Below, in pieces: positions 1-11,099 of a stretch of DNA of 64,000 bases (position 1 is its first letter; each line of letters begins with the position of its first letter). The position numbers and the translations under genes are program-made. The notes below the pieces were generated by a model that was not told the DNA's origin, made no database searches, and saw only the letters and a program-made list of their open reading frames with translations. This DNA comes from Bombyx mori. Its lineage: Eukaryota; Arthropoda; Insecta; Lepidoptera; Bombycidae. Location: NCBI RefSeq assembly GCF_030269925.1, contig NC_085107.1, positions 3,100,001-3,164,000 on the forward strand. Direction: 5' to 3'.

Positions 1-207
1 AATTTTTACACGCGTCAAAGACCGATGACAGTACAGTAATTGTAAAACAGCGCTCTAATATCCAGACTGACATAACTGACCCAAGTATCAACAGGATTAT
101 AAAATGATAAAATGAATTATTAATAAGATTTTAATAAGGTTATTGAAGCGTGGCTTCTTTTGCAGTTTTTGAACTAATCATATTAAATGAATATTAATAC
201 TCATAAA

Positions 208-433
208 TGAAGCCGTCAGCGTAAAAGTGGCCTAACCCATAATTTTTCATATTCGTGCCTATATATTGCAATTTATTTAAAACACAGTTTCACACATAGA
301 TAACAGATGGCTTTGTAAACATTATTTTTGCGCGAATTATTTTTGGCTACGAAGTATGTAAATGTAAATTCATACCTCATTATCTACATACTGACTATGG
401 TAAGCTTAGGTCACTTTTACGCTGACGCCCTCA
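208..433. mobile_element. MITE-like element with about 24-bp terminal inverted repeats
   Basis: A 24-bp inverted repeat (212-235 against 406-429, 22 of 24 bases paired, core CAGCGTAAAAGTG) encloses about 170 bp of AT-rich sequence without an ORF. The similarity continues weakly for a few bases outward. This is the build of a non-autonomous DNA transposon. No clear target duplication was found, so the outer limits are approximate. Nothing is recognised in 1-207. Confidence 0.6.
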
Positions 434-930
434 AATGTCCTAGTGCAAACAATTAATTAAATTTTAATTAAAACATAGAACGGAAGATTATCTCTTGATA
501 TTAGAACCTTAAAATCGGGAAAATATGTGTTAAAGTCGCTTCTATGTATAAGGATTTGAATGTATTTTTTTTCCGTTTCCTGGGTATCTCCACTACCCGA
601 AAAATAACATTAGAAAGTGGTTATATAGATATGTGATAGGTACTCACCATGAATGAGGAGTGAATTCCGATTTCAATTTAGGTAATAAACAATACTAATG
701 AGTACAAACAAAAAAAATAAGAAAGCCCGTGCTTATATTATTTGCATATCAGTTATTCTCTTCATCCCAGTCCAAAGTAACGTCAACATAATCTATTAAA
801 TAAAAAAAGCAGCTTTGATAAAGAATTTGACGACTATCTGCTGTGTGCTTTTTGTTTTGAATTAATAAAATATTGAGTTTTTTGAGAATCAATATCAAAG
901 TAATTGTAAAACCTGAACAAAAACAAAAAT
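434..930. other. AT-rich intergenic stretch, nothing recognised
   Basis: No ORF, RNA gene or known repeat is visible here. It ends at the 3' trailer of the minus-strand tRNA-Asp copy, which has T-runs suitable as a Pol III terminator. Confidence 0.5.
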
Positions 931-1002
931 CTCCCCGGCGGGGAATCGAACCCCGGTCTTCCGCGTGACAGGCGGCCATACTAACCACTATACTACCGAG
1001 GA
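931..1002 (-). tRNA. tRNA-Asp (GTC)
   Basis: A 72-nt cloverleaf read on the minus strand. The seven-pair acceptor stem (TCCTCGG with CCGGGGA) has one T-G wobble. The anticodon loop is CTGTCAC, giving GTC, and the T arm is CGGGG-TTCGATT-CCCCG, which also supplies a B box. A T-rich terminator follows. The anticodon stem has one mismatch at its first pair (G-A), unlike the clean copies at 5,144 and 7,968. It may be a real gene or a member of the repeat family described in the findings. Confidence 0.8.
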
Positions 1003-1460
1003 TTGTACAATTTCATGATCAAATCTGAAACAGTTTCCGAAATTTTGTAAATATTCAGTTAAAATTAGCACTTATGGTCTTTACACAAAGATGGTACTCC
1101 CTTGATTGTGAATATAATATCGAAGGGCCACAGGAATCAACTCCATCTAGTTTTGTTCCTCACAGTCAGACTTACATCGATCGGAAGCTCTGCTGATGTT
1201 ACTGTAGTTTCCTTGCCCTCCTACAGATGTAGTTCTAGCAAAAATTTAATATTTTGTACTAATATACATATGTACATGGATAGGAATGCAAATATGGGTA
1301 TAAGGATGACGCGTATATGCATTTGTCCTTATACATTATATTGAACAAATGCTACCCTTATTAGACATATTGAAATAAAAATGACACTCCCCACAATCGA
1401 CGATTAGCATGAAGGAGGACATTTACACACTGATTCTCATCTCTCACATGCTAGGTAACA

Positions 1461-1780
1461 TTTTTTTTCCCTACCTATAAGCTGGTAGCCTAAGGGGCTA
1501 TTCCAGCTACGCCCGGACAGCTAGGTGAGTGCAAGGGCTCAACCTAAGTGAATTTGCTAACACTAGCCTCACACTCCAGCAAGAACAGTGCTTCGCAGAA
1601 TCTACCACCGGATCGGAATCGCGACCCACTGAGAAGATCCGGTGAGAAACTCAGTGGGCTCTGTCTATGGAATAGATCGCTCGTCGAGCTCTTCGTTGTA
1701 GTCAATGAAATCGATGAGGATGGCGACCGGTGCTTGAGGAGTCTATAAGCATCGAAAGTGGATCCGGAGGAACTCCGATA
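1461..1780 (-). repeat. 3' region of a non-LTR retrotransposon or SINE
   Basis: It starts with a T-run (a poly-A tail on the minus strand) and then carries blocks shared with 22,600-22,795 and 40,010-40,167: the CTTCGCAGAATCTACCACCG segment, the GATCC(G)GTGAGAAACTCAGTGGG segment and the CTACCTATAAGCTGGTAGCC-type tail. The identity of the parent element is not established. Confidence 0.6.
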
Positions 1781-1785
1781 AAACA

Positions 1786-1892
1786 TACGGTAGGCTGCGG
1801 CTTGGCTCTGCCCCAGGCATTGCTGAAGTCCGTATCATCAGGGGGGCCGTATGCTCGTTTACCTACACGGGCAATAAAAAATAAAAAAGACA
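1786..1892 (+). mobile_element. CR1-type retrotransposon 3' end, 5'-truncated
   Basis: It contains the tail motif GGCTTGGCTCTGCC, the block GGCCGTATGCTCGTTTACC and a closing GGGCAATAAAAAATAAAAAA. These are the last 100 bases of the element that is nearly complete at 18,539-21,570 on the other strand. No coding part remains. Confidence 0.75.
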
Positions 1893-2540
1893 TCGATAAG
1901 TAATCAGCGGCTGCCACGAAAAAGGATTATCGTGTCTCGCCGCTTTTTCAAAGTAGCATTCTGGCGCTTTCTTAAGATACTTACGTATCGGTACTAGATT
2001 TAGATCGTCGTGAATATCTATTATATATTCCTCCCATACCGTTTAAATTACAGTGAAAAGTTCCGCATTTGACGGCTCGAAGCTATTTTGTGTAGTGTAT
2101 TTGAAAAAAAAATCATGCGTACTTAACAATGAGCTTGATTAATACACGAGTATTAACTTTAAAAACAAAACCGCTTATTTTTCGATGTAATTGTCGATAT
2201 TGCTTACCATTCGATAATTTATGGTAAGCTTTAATTACATTTCTGATTTAGGCCCACCACTCTTACTATGTATATATTTGAGTAAAAAAATGATTTATTT
2301 ATTGTGAAACGAGGATCCCAAGAAGATTTTACGGAATTCAACACTAAGAAAATGTAAATCTTGTATACGCTTGTGTGTGTTAGGATATTTATACAAATCA
2401 ATTAAATAGACGAGTAAATACAAAGTCACATTTTACCTAAACTAAGCACTTGCCAGGGCAGAGCCAAGTCGGCTTACGACTGTCACACTACTAGTATAAT
2501 AGTAAATTTGCCTTTAAATTCAAACGGTAACAATTTTATT
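1893..2540. other. Intergenic stretch, nothing recognised
   Basis: AT-rich sequence with no long ORF and no repeat that I recognise, apart from a short GGCAGAGCCAAGTCGGCTTA piece near 2,457 that resembles the CR1 3' tail. Confidence 0.4.
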
Positions 2541-2690
2541 TTAAGATATACATAAGTTCTAAGGTCTCAGTATAGTTACAACGGCTGCCCCATCCTTCAA
2601 ACCGAAACGCATTACTGCTTCACGGCAGAAATAGGCAGGGCGGTGGTACCTACCCGTGCGGAATCACAAGAGGTCCTACCACCAGTAATA
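2541..2690 (-). repeat. Bm1 SINE fragment
   Basis: It carries the central and proximal Bm1 blocks: the AAGGTCTCAGTATAGTTACA stretch, AAACCGAAACGCATTACTGC, CTTCACGGCAGAAATAGGCA and GAGGTCCTACCACCAGTA. The poly-A side is missing, so this is a partial copy. Confidence 0.8.
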
Positions 2691-3002
2691 TATAGATATT
2701 GATTAAAAAAATATTCGATTCCATTTAGTCGACAAATATACTGCTGAGGACTGGCTGCAGTAGTCCAAACGCAAATGAAAATATCTTTGTACGTTTTATT
2801 TATAACTCTCAAATAAAACAATAAATTATTTAATGTTTAAGTTAAAGAAAAACCATCATATTCAACATTGAATACTTGAAACACACAAAACTTTCCTTTG
2901 ACGTATAAATCGAAAGGAGATTTAATTGTTCCTGCATGGCAAACAGGGAGTGGAAATGAGGTAAATCTAAAAACGTGTTCAAATAAAAATTGAAAAATTT
3001 CA

Positions 3003-3082
3003 CCCCCCCGGCTAGGGAATCGAACCCAGATCCTCCCATTCTCAACACGAATGGACGTACTATCCATTATACCACCGAGGGA
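3003..3082 (-). tRNA. tRNA-like sequence, nominal anticodon GTT
   Basis: Read on the minus strand it begins TCCCTCGGTGGTATAATGGA and has an anticodon hairpin CATTC-GTGTTGA-GAATG, giving nominal GTT (Asn). The TTCGATT T loop and B box are present, and a TTTTT run lies about ten bases downstream. The T stem has two mismatches, the acceptor pairs poorly and the variable arm is seven bases, so it is probably not a working tRNA. It is the tip of a repeat that runs to about 3,335. Close relatives are at 23,587 and, better folded, at 3,925. Confidence 0.55.
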
Positions 3083-3335
3083 TATTCCAATGAAGTTAAA
3101 TTTTTGATCAGTTTCCTCAAAAATTATTTAAATTAAAGAAAATTGCACTCTCTAACGTGAACAGTAAAGCGCCAAATCGTCTGGATATCAGCGAAAGACA
3201 GAATCAATACTAGGAGGGGTAGGAAAGCGGTGTCTCAGTCGAACAACTCCATCTAGTTGCAAACACGAGATTTGCGTGCACTGCGAACCTGTTGATGTAC
3301 TTCTGTTTTCTCGGTTTGGTCATAGATGGTAGTTC
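3083..3335 (-). repeat. Body of the tRNA-tipped repeat
   Basis: This aligns along its length with 23,665-23,945. Shared landmarks, in order from the tRNA outward, are ATTCCWATGAA, AACARTAAAGC, ATCAATACT, CCATCTAGTT and AGATGGT. The same order of CTCCATCTAG and AGATGGTG blocks is seen in the tRNA-Asp arms at 26.1-28.4 and 31.4-32.6 kb. Confidence 0.6.
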
Positions 3336-3924
3336 ATACGACTATAACTTAGTAATAAAACAACACAGCCTACCTTATTATGTTGAAATATTAAATAATA
3401 ATAAAAAATCGTTGATCTTGACGTTCGGTTGTCATAATCCAAAGAACCACGTTAATGCTGCCTAAGATGAGACGTTATATCCGTCTCAATTTAAGAGACA
3501 CATAGAAAAATATGTATATCTTTTATATATTATATAGTACTTATCCTGTTTCTCGTGAAATCTAAACCATGTCTGTCAATTACTGATATTTTTAAACATA
3601 TTCCGGAAATAGTGCCTAAATTCGTTACTTGGTACTTATTACTTGGTAATTTTTTCAGTCGTCTTACGCCACATTAATTTTAAACAAACTAGTAAAATTT
3701 TTAACCTCTAATTTATCTTTGGAAAAACAAATACGATTTCTCCAACGAACACAATTTCTCGCAATCATTAAACTCTAAATCACATCACTACAAAATTAAA
3801 TTATGTATAAAATACGTGGCTATTTCAAACTTACAGTGATAATTATTGTTGAACCGAAATACTTAAAAAGGCCATAAACATAACGAAAAACTTAAACTAC
3901 GCTAATAATTTAAAAAACGTAACG
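3336..3924. other. AT-rich intergenic stretch, nothing recognised
   Basis: No coding or structured element is visible between two tRNA-like sequences. Confidence 0.4.
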
Positions 3925-4000
3925 TCCCCAGCGAGGAATCGAACCTCGTTCCTTCCACCCTCAATACGAGTGGACGTACTATCCTTTATACCACTGAGGA
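3925..4000 (-). tRNA. tRNA-like sequence, nominal anticodon ATT
   Basis: This is the best-folded member of the non-Asp class. The acceptor TCCTCAG pairs with CTGGGGA over seven positions with one wobble. The anticodon hairpin is CACTC-GTATTGA-GGGTG and the T arm CGAGG-TTCGATT-CCTCG is perfect. A TTTTTT run follows 3'. Length is 76 nt because the variable arm has seven bases. An ATT anticodon is unusual for Asn, so it may be a repeat-derived tRNA rather than a decoding tRNA. Confidence 0.6.
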
Positions 4001-5143
4001 CGGTTTCTATAAGTTATAATTTGCGATGTGATTCTACAAAATCTACGTTAATACATTTAACATTGTGTTTTATTACGTCACAGTAAAGTTGATTATTATT
4101 TGATATACACAGTAATACCTATAGGAAAGTTGAATAAAGAATATTCGAGTGTGCTAGCTGTATCTAGATCCAGTCCTGACAAGTGCTTAGTGCCAAAATT
4201 ACGCAAACCTTCGAATATATACGACATAAACTGTAAATAAACACAAATATTTGTTGTTGTTGTATAAATTACGTAGATATTACGTAAGGAATGTGAACTT
4301 ACCCTCCACTCGGTATATTTATATTTTTACAACACAGAACAGTTAAGTCGATTTTTGTTTATTTATCAAACACGCCTTTATTAGTTTAATCTGTACCTAA
4401 GTAACCCAATTGTTTAACATAATTTTCACAAATTAAAGGATGTCCGATTAACTTGAAAATTTACACTCATATCAAGGGCCAATGACACTATAATAATAAT
4501 TTAATCATATAGGCATAAACATTTTGACCGGGATGATAAAGTGAAACTAATTGCTTAGTGCGGCTATTTAAGTGTGTTTTTTCGTATTAAACTCTAATGT
4601 GCATTTTTTATTATTATTAATGAATATGTGGTGTTATCAACAAAATCTTTGAAAATGTCAGTATTTTTTTAATAGACACAGTTCCCACTTTCCCTTTTTT
4701 TTTGTAAAGCGATCGTCTTTTTTGTTTAATACCTGTTGACGAGCTTTAGACATTTGATTCATTTAGCTTTTTTTCTGTTATCAACAATCAAATGTAATGC
4801 ATAAAATGAGTCTAAATTTTGAGATGTCAGTGATTGTCGAATTTCGATCCTTGGGCACACGCTAGATGAACAGTAAATACAACAACAATATACAAATATT
4901 ATTATCATATTTAAATTCTGAGTTCTAAAATTCTGATTATTACAAATGTTGCACAAATGTTGGTGTACAAATGTTAGAGAAATTTATTCAGGTTTATACA
5001 AAAAGTCTGCAATATCATGTTCAATATTAATTAACCAGCAACTACTAACCTAGCTTGCAGGCTTAACTGCTTAGTTACAAATAGTGATTTGTAAAATAAA
5101 TATGTAATGAGATTTAGTTGAAAGACGCGATAAATAAAAAAGC
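4001..5143. other. AT-rich intergenic stretch, nothing recognised
   Basis: No recognisable gene or transposon. The only ORFs are short and of the sort expected by chance in AT-rich DNA. Confidence 0.4.
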
Positions 5144-5215
5144 CTCCCCGGCGGGGAATCGAACCCCGGTCTCTCGCGTGACAGGCGAGCATACTCACCA
5201 CTATACTACCGAGGA
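5144..5215 (-). tRNA. tRNA-Asp (GTC)
   Basis: A 72-nt clean cloverleaf. The acceptor TCCTCGG/CCGGGGA, anticodon stem CTCGC-CTGTCAC-GCGAG and T stem CGGGG/CCCCG are all paired. The anticodon is GTC and a TTTTTT run lies three bases past the 3' end. It is identical in body to the copy at 7,968, and both share a TTTGTTGTAGC block 5' of the gene. Confidence 0.88.
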
Positions 5216-5640
5216 TCATACTTGGATTTGTGAAATCCCCGGCATGTTCAGCTTTGTTGTAGCAATATCGATCGCACACTTTCTGTGTGTTAACTGCTAA
5301 CCTTTATCTCTAAGATCATAAAGCCTTAATTTCTAAGGTATCTCGTATTTTTAGCAGGTTACATTTTTATTACACGTTGTTATTCCTTTAGCGTTAATTT
5401 CGGTTGTATAACGTCCACAGACGTGTTTCCTTGGAACGATTTCTATTTTCCTGCAGGATTGAATATACAGAGAAATACATATTATGATAACCAAATTATA
5501 TAGAGAAAAATTTAGTCAACATAGTTACCTTTAATAGCGGCTCTCAAAATATGTGGCTCCTTAAAGGTGCTAAAAAAAGAAATCAGAATGATTAAAAGAA
5601 CAAAAAAAGGCTAAAAGCATTACACAACTGAATTACTTAA
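5216..5640. other. Intergenic stretch, nothing recognised
   Basis: This is the 5' flank of the tRNA-Asp copy plus AT-rich sequence. A short run of TTCAAGTTCAAATTCAAATTC follows at 5,650-5,675. Confidence 0.4.
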
Positions 5641-5720
5641 AAAAACGAAAAGTTCAAGTTCAAATTCAAATTCAAGTTTCTTGTGTGCATAGAACATTAT
5701 TAAAGTAAAATATAAAAAAT

Positions 5721-5757
5721 CTCCCTGGCGGGGAATCGTACTCCGGTCTCTCGCGTG
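5721..5757 (-). pseudogene. tRNA-Asp 3'-half fragment
   Basis: CTCCCTGGCGGGGAATCG followed by TCCGGTCTCTCGCGTG matches the acceptor 3' strand, T arm and part of the anticodon arm of the tRNA-Asp family. The sequence then leaves the homology abruptly. It cannot fold as a tRNA. Confidence 0.7.
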
Positions 5758-5814
5758 TCTATTGGCTCCAGATATTGAACACAAAGACATGTGAACTGTA
5801 TTTTCGAGTTTTTT

Positions 5815-5990
5815 TTGTTATATTTTTTAGCCCACGGACGTCCACTGCTGGATATAGGCCTCCCCCAAGGTTCGCCACAGTAGCCGAACCTGCGCAGTCT
5901 GCATCCAGTGAATTCCTCCGACCTCGTCGGAAAGATACTCACGCTGCGCTTTCCGGTGTGCCGTCGCCACTCTAGAACTTATTGGCCGCA
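5815..5990. repeat. Lepidopteran dispersed repeat, probable LINE 3' piece
   Basis: The block CACGGACGTCCACTGCTGGA followed by TATAGGCCTCCCCCAAGG is a widespread lepidopteran repeat motif that I recall from retrotransposon 3' regions. The family is not fixed. Confidence 0.45.
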
Positions 5991-6036
5991 CCGGCCATTT
6001 GTTTTGCGAACTATGTCCGGTCCACTGCTACTTTTA

Positions 6037-6292
6037 CGGTGGTAGGACCTCTTGTGAGTCCGCACGGGTAGGTACCACCACTCTGCCTTTTTCTACCGTG
6101 AAGCCCGTGAAGTAGTAATGCGTTTCGGTTTGAAGGGTGGGGCAGCCGTTATAACTATACTGAGACCTTAGAACTTATATCTCAAGGTGGGTGGCGCATT
6201 TACGTTGTAGATGTCTATGGGTTCCAGTAACCACTTAACACCAGGTGGGGTGTCAGCTCGTCCACCCATCTAAGCAATAAAAAAAATTACTT
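6037..6292 (+). repeat. Bm1 SINE, 5'-truncated
   Basis: It runs from GGTGGTAGGACCTCTTGTGA through AATGCGTTTCGGTTTGAAGG and GTCTATGGGTTCCAGTAACC to CCACCCATCTAAGCAATAAA, with a terminal A-rich run. It lacks the tRNA-derived head. There is a small duplication near 6,100 (GTGAAGCCCGTGAAG). Confidence 0.85.
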
Positions 6293-6299
6293 CAATCTT

Positions 6300-7390
6300 G
6301 TAATCCTTCGGGCTATGTCAATTTATATATATATTCGGGCTATGTCAGGTTTTTGTACGAATCTCCCCATTCCTGATTCGTAAGGAAACTCCGAGCATAT
6401 CCCTCTCCATTGTTCTCTAAGCTCTCTGATAAGGTCCATTCTCAGCGACCACGTATATCATCACTTATCGTAGACTTTAAGTCTTAAGACATTGCGGTAT
6501 TTGGGATGAGAGTAGGTTTTGGGCAGCTTCCCAAACGCTTCCCATATTCATGTTCATACAAAAATTCACTCAGGGCAGTCTGTAGAAGAATGGGTTCCGA
6601 AGCCGGGTCCTGTAATCGGCTTGACATAGAAGTGTTTTCATACGAACACTTCAACACTTCGATGCACTGGTGATCAACTTGGCAGCGTTGGAGAGACCAC
6701 GTTACAGTCCAGATCTCGATGGAAGCGAAGATTTTTTCATACTTACTTTATATTCCTTATATTCTTTGGACTCTTATACAAGGTACTGCAACATATGAAT
6801 GTGATCTACGGTACCGTACTCTGTTTCGAAAAATGGCTTGTTCGGGTGACTAGAAGTCGTCAAACGCGGAAGACAGTTCGTAATGACTGTCAACAACAAC
6901 TTAGGTACAACGCCCACTAGTTTGATGGGCTTATAGTTCTTCAAACGGGTATTGTCACCCTTTTTGAAGAAAGGTACCACAGACCTCCTGGTCTATGGCT
7001 GTGGCATATTCCCATCGAGTATGTTGAAATTAAAAATTTTCTGAATGGCTTTAAAAACCGGGCTTCCACGCGCCTTCAGAGGTTCAGCAGTAATTTCATC
7101 ATCATCATATAACCTGTTGTTCTTTAGTTATTTTACAGCCATTCTAATCTTACACAAGCTGGCATCCGGGATTTCATCAGTAGTGTCGGGCCAATCTAGC
7201 CCTTGGGTCTTTTGCTAGATTTTTCAATTGTCTAAATATGTTTATAACTTTCCTTAGAATTTCTGGAACTCTCTCAAACGCTCAGAATTGAACGAAATGA
7301 TGGTACCATAATCAGTCTTCAGTTTCATTAACTGGCTCTGCCCAAGAGACAGATCTCTTACGAGTACTTTTAAACCTTTGTTTCGCGCTA
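6300..7390 (-). pseudogene. RTE-type retrotransposon, decayed reverse transcriptase
   Basis: The minus strand shows RTE landmarks in broken frames. From 6,980 down to 6,774 there is an uninterrupted piece with VPFFKKGDNTRLKNYKPI, then a degenerate EYGTVDHIHMLQ, matching the usual NYRPISL and YSTVDHIHTLRQ boxes. Further downstream come pieces resembling IPQCLKT and the RTE C-terminal region. There are many stops and frameshifts. A small plus-strand ORF at 7,403-7,636 has no recognised product and is probably chance. Confidence 0.6.
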
Positions 7391-7798
7391 TAGGTTTTTA
7401 AAATGATTGATATTAGAACGGCGTTGGTCGGGTTTCTTAGATTTCGAGACGTTGAGTCGCCGATATTCACATCTTCTGAAAAATACAGAATAATTGGGCG
7501 TCGTTCTTCTAGAAGTTTGAGAGTAGGGTATAAGAGTCTTGGTTCTGTTTGTAGGATTAGTCTTGAAAAACTTAAACTAGATAGACTTTTTATAGACAGG
7601 CTTCACGAACTCTTTCGGGAAACTTTACTTTTGTAAATCAGACCGCATTCCAACATTAATGCGGCTTAAGAGGGTAAAGGAGACGAAATGTGTTTTGTAT
7701 CTGCTAGGCCCTAGTTGCTAGAGTATAGGTATTGATTAAATGCATATAAAACACTTGTCACTTTATTTGTTAAATATCGGAGAATAGTCAACCGTAGA

Positions 7799-7852
7799 CA
7801 GCGACTTAGCTGCGCCTCTGGCATTACTGATGTCTACCTCAAAGGCAAGAAA
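7799..7852 (+). mobile_element. CR1-type 3' tail fragment, decayed
   Basis: AGCGACTTAGCTGCGCCTCT then GGCATTACTGATGTCTACC resembles the 3' tail of the CR1 copies elsewhere in the window. Confidence 0.45.
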
Positions 7853-7967
7853 AATGTTTGTAAAGTAATCCGCCCATACAAATATATGTTCAACATCTGA
7901 CGACAACTACTACTGTCTCCTTCCTATTCTTAAAGAAAATTAAATTTGCTCCAACGAAAAAAAGTAT

Positions 7968-8039
7968 CTCCCCGGCGGGGAATCGAACCCCGGTCTCTCG
8001 CGTGACAGGCGAGCATACTCACCACTATACTACCGAGGA
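7968..8039 (-). tRNA. tRNA-Asp (GTC)
   Basis: A clean 72-nt cloverleaf with the same body as the copy at 5,144: anticodon hairpin CTCGC-CTGTCAC-GCGAG, paired acceptor and T stem, and a TTTTTT terminator close to the 3' end. The 5' flank shares TTTTGTTGTAGC with that copy, which suggests duplication of the whole unit. Confidence 0.88.
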
Positions 8040-9738
8040 TCATGCTGTTCGAAAGCAAATTTTGTTGTAGCTTAAAGCTTCGTTATGAAATAATTCGATT
8101 TTCAAATGCATTGGATCTGGAAACATTAACTCGTATCCAATAGAGCAGTAGGTTGAAAACTCCATGTCGTTGCTTTACCAACAGAACAACGCTGTTAAGG
8201 TATATCTTTCGAAGACTGTAATAAATATATTATTTGAGGTAAAGATTTCCCTGGCGTATTTTAAAAAAAAGTAATGTTTGAAACTAATAATATACTTATT
8301 ATTCATTTAATCTTATGTTTACTCTTCAGTTAAGAATTGCTAAACGACTTCGGACTAAAAATCAATAAAACGTGATTCGAGCGAACTTCGTTCACGTTTC
8401 GCGTCATGATATTGTGGTACTCATAATCCCTTAGTGCGAGTAGGACGACTGACTATGTACAGTTCTGTAACAAACTTCACTCTATATTTCCCCAAGCCAC
8501 CTCAAAATCTTCATGAAGATAATTCTTTGGATGTACTGTAATCAAATTATGAGATAATATATTAAATAATATACATTTTTTTTCCACGACCATTCCTGCA
8601 TAATAATTACAAGCACTGTTTAATATGATATTATTTTCAAATGTAGAATATTTTTAAATTTCTGTGAACGTAGTTATTCGAAGATACTTGAATGTTGTGC
8701 TAACTAAGTAACTATGATCTTAAATTTTCTAAGGGGGATAAAGAACACCTTAATCACGACAAGAGTCGCATTTTCTACCGTAAATAAACTTATTTCACGA
8801 AACTCCAACGTAAATATTATTATGTCAACGATATGATTATTGTTAGAATAAAGATTTTTTATTATATGTATGTCGTGCTGATGAACATATGAAAATATTA
8901 AAGGTATTGTATATTTCTCTAACTCTCGAAATCTAGTCAACTGCCTGCCTAACAATTTCAATTTTATTTCTGATCAGCACAATATAATAATAGTCCGACA
9001 TTGTCGGTCACCTATCTAAGTACCGGAAAGTACCGTGTAATGTATAATTTATTATACGTCCTCTTAGCAACAAAGCTGGAGACGTTTAAAAAAGAACTAA
9101 AACTCGATTATGAGCATTTTTATTATTCACTTTGTAGTACTGTACGCTAGATATGAGGCCGTACTTAAATAAAGTGTGGAACACTTCGCTACCGCGATTC
9201 AGAAGAGGAGAGGAGCGCCACCTATTGGTGCATTAAGTAGTTATTTATGCGGCCACCTTTTATGAACAAGACCACTATTATACATACTTTCTTTCATTTT
9301 CACAAATCTAACAAGGTCATAATTGAATGTACTTTTTGCGGTTTTAAATTGCATTTATTATTTCCTACATTTCGAAGACTGTCGCGAATTACTATAAAAG
9401 TGGTATTAATTATGTATTTACTAAATTATAGTATTATTATGTCACACTCCAAATATAAAAATAATAAATACCTTTAATATTTAACATTGTATTATATATT
9501 TTGATAAAATCGATTTGAAAGTAGTTTCAGCATCAAGAACTTAGTACATCCAACAGAGAAAGATGCGGATAAAAATGATATCTAATTTTACTCATAATTT
9601 AAGGACAGTCCTAGCTTGTTTGTTGCAAACTATCGATTACGCGTATTAAAATAAAAACACAAATTTGTTACAAAAAAATATTTCAATGAATAGCACTGTG
9701 TAACACTTTGGGAGTTTGCTCTTTGGGACCCACATTTT
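8040..9738. other. AT-rich intergenic stretch, nothing recognised
   Basis: There are only short ORFs with AT-driven composition. A GAGGAGCGCCACCTATTGGTG block near 9,205 resembles GTCAGCGCCACCTGTTGATG near 23,021, so it may belong to an unidentified repeat. Confidence 0.4.
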
Positions 9739-9872
9739 GTTTTATTTATTATTCCATGAACAAGTGAATAAGCTTGAGACCCAGCTGGTGTTCAGTGGTT
9801 ACGGTAGGCCCATAGACATCACAGTGTGACTGCCGCCACCCACAATCAGACTTGAGGTCTATGCCTTAATTG
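9739..9872 (-). repeat. Decayed Bm1-related SINE fragment
   Basis: CAGCTGGTGTTCAGTGGTTA, CCCATAGACATCACAGTGTG and GCCGCCACCCACAAT follow the Bm1 order but are strongly diverged. Confidence 0.5.
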
Positions 9873-10129
9873 TACAGTAATTCTAGTAGACAAAATTAAA
9901 GTACTTTTACGGTTTAATCTCGAGTTTTTCAATATTATTTTATTAACGACGTTTCGAATTTTTCACAGTTTTCGTAGTCATAGATGATTTTATTCGCCTT
10001 TTAAGTATACATATGTATGTATATGTAATGGCTTTATCGGGATTCCTCATTTTATAGACCACACAGGAAAATATAAGATATATATTTCTTCAAAAGGGGT
10101 TTGCCAAAAGTATGTAGTCAATAACAATA

Positions 10130-10217
10130 GTAGGCAGGGGCTTTTCTGTACCTCTGGCTCACTGAAGACTATGAGCAACGGTAACCCCCCACTAGTCTGC
10201 CTACAAAGATAAAACAA
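10130..10217 (+). mobile_element. CR1-type 3' tail fragment
   Basis: It contains AGTAGGCAGGGGCTTTTCTG, TGAGCAACGGTAACC and GTCTGCCTACAAAGATAAAA, a diverged copy of the CR1 tail. Confidence 0.5.
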
Positions 10218-10489
10218 AATACTTGCGATATCAAATCAGGAATGACAAGATGCGCATGAGAGGTGAGGCTGAGTTGGCACTGGGTTCAAAAATTTCTCGA
10301 TTAGCGACCGCGCTCTGGTCAACGAAAAATCCTCCCTCGATGGAGCCGAATGACGAATGGGGTGCGGGCGCGCAGGAATTACCATTATGGCTAAACTTGG
10401 GGAGGCTTATCTCGAGCAATGTAGGTTTTTGGACGATGTTGGAACGATCAAATAATGTCATTATTAAAAACTTTCAAATACTATATCGC

Positions 10490-10850
10490 TGTCTGCTTCA
10501 CCTTACCAAAAATGTTGCTAAAATACCAATAAATAAAAATCACGATGTATAGAAAATACAAGCAGACATGTGTGCAAGGCCGTTGTACGTGATATTTTGA
10601 TATAGGGTATAGGAAAATCAGCGAAACGGTCTTTGCCATCTTGAATCCAGGTGTTATTACTCCGAAACTCTGCCCCTGGAATCTGTCACGCCAACCGGTG
10701 TAAATTTCTGCCGTGCCTTGCATCAGTTCCTGACGTAATTGATCGCTGAGCGCTAACTGTTTCCTGCTCTTTATTGGAGTATAATATTACCTTGATCTAA
10801 ATCTCCAGCATCCTACATCTCCCAATTCTAGCATCTTATAATAAAAAGAA
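10490..10850 (-). mobile_element. Unidentified element, copy A (no repeat expansion)
   Basis: The minus-strand reading (10,481-10,723) contains TGWRDRFQGQSFGVITPGF followed by YPISKYHVQRPCTHVC. The same protein order occurs in copy B as SWRDSFPGWSLVVTPEF and THVPRSCEHVC. DNA similarity continues at 10,790-10,850 against 12,075-12,120. I do not recognise the family; a retroelement coding segment is a guess. Confidence 0.4.
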
Positions 10851-11099
10851 ACATTCAAAAAATGGCACAGGCTTTTGACGGTGGAAACCGTTTCTAGGCT
10901 TAATGTTGATTTCAGTAATGTTAATCAAAAATATATGAATAGTCTGCAGGGATGGAGGACTTACCGGTTCCTTCCATGGACACGCCACCACGTTGCAAAG
11001 ATGGCAATGCCCCTGCCGCCGATGCCCCCTCCGTACATCACGATCGCTGAGACCCATGCGGCCGTGTCGAGGAAGAAGGGTCCGGCTCCCGATTTTATT

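Noticed and set aside
7403..7636. Plus-strand ORF of 77 codons
   Set aside because: It lies next to decayed RTE sequence of opposite orientation and has no domain. It is most likely chance or a shadow of transposon DNA.
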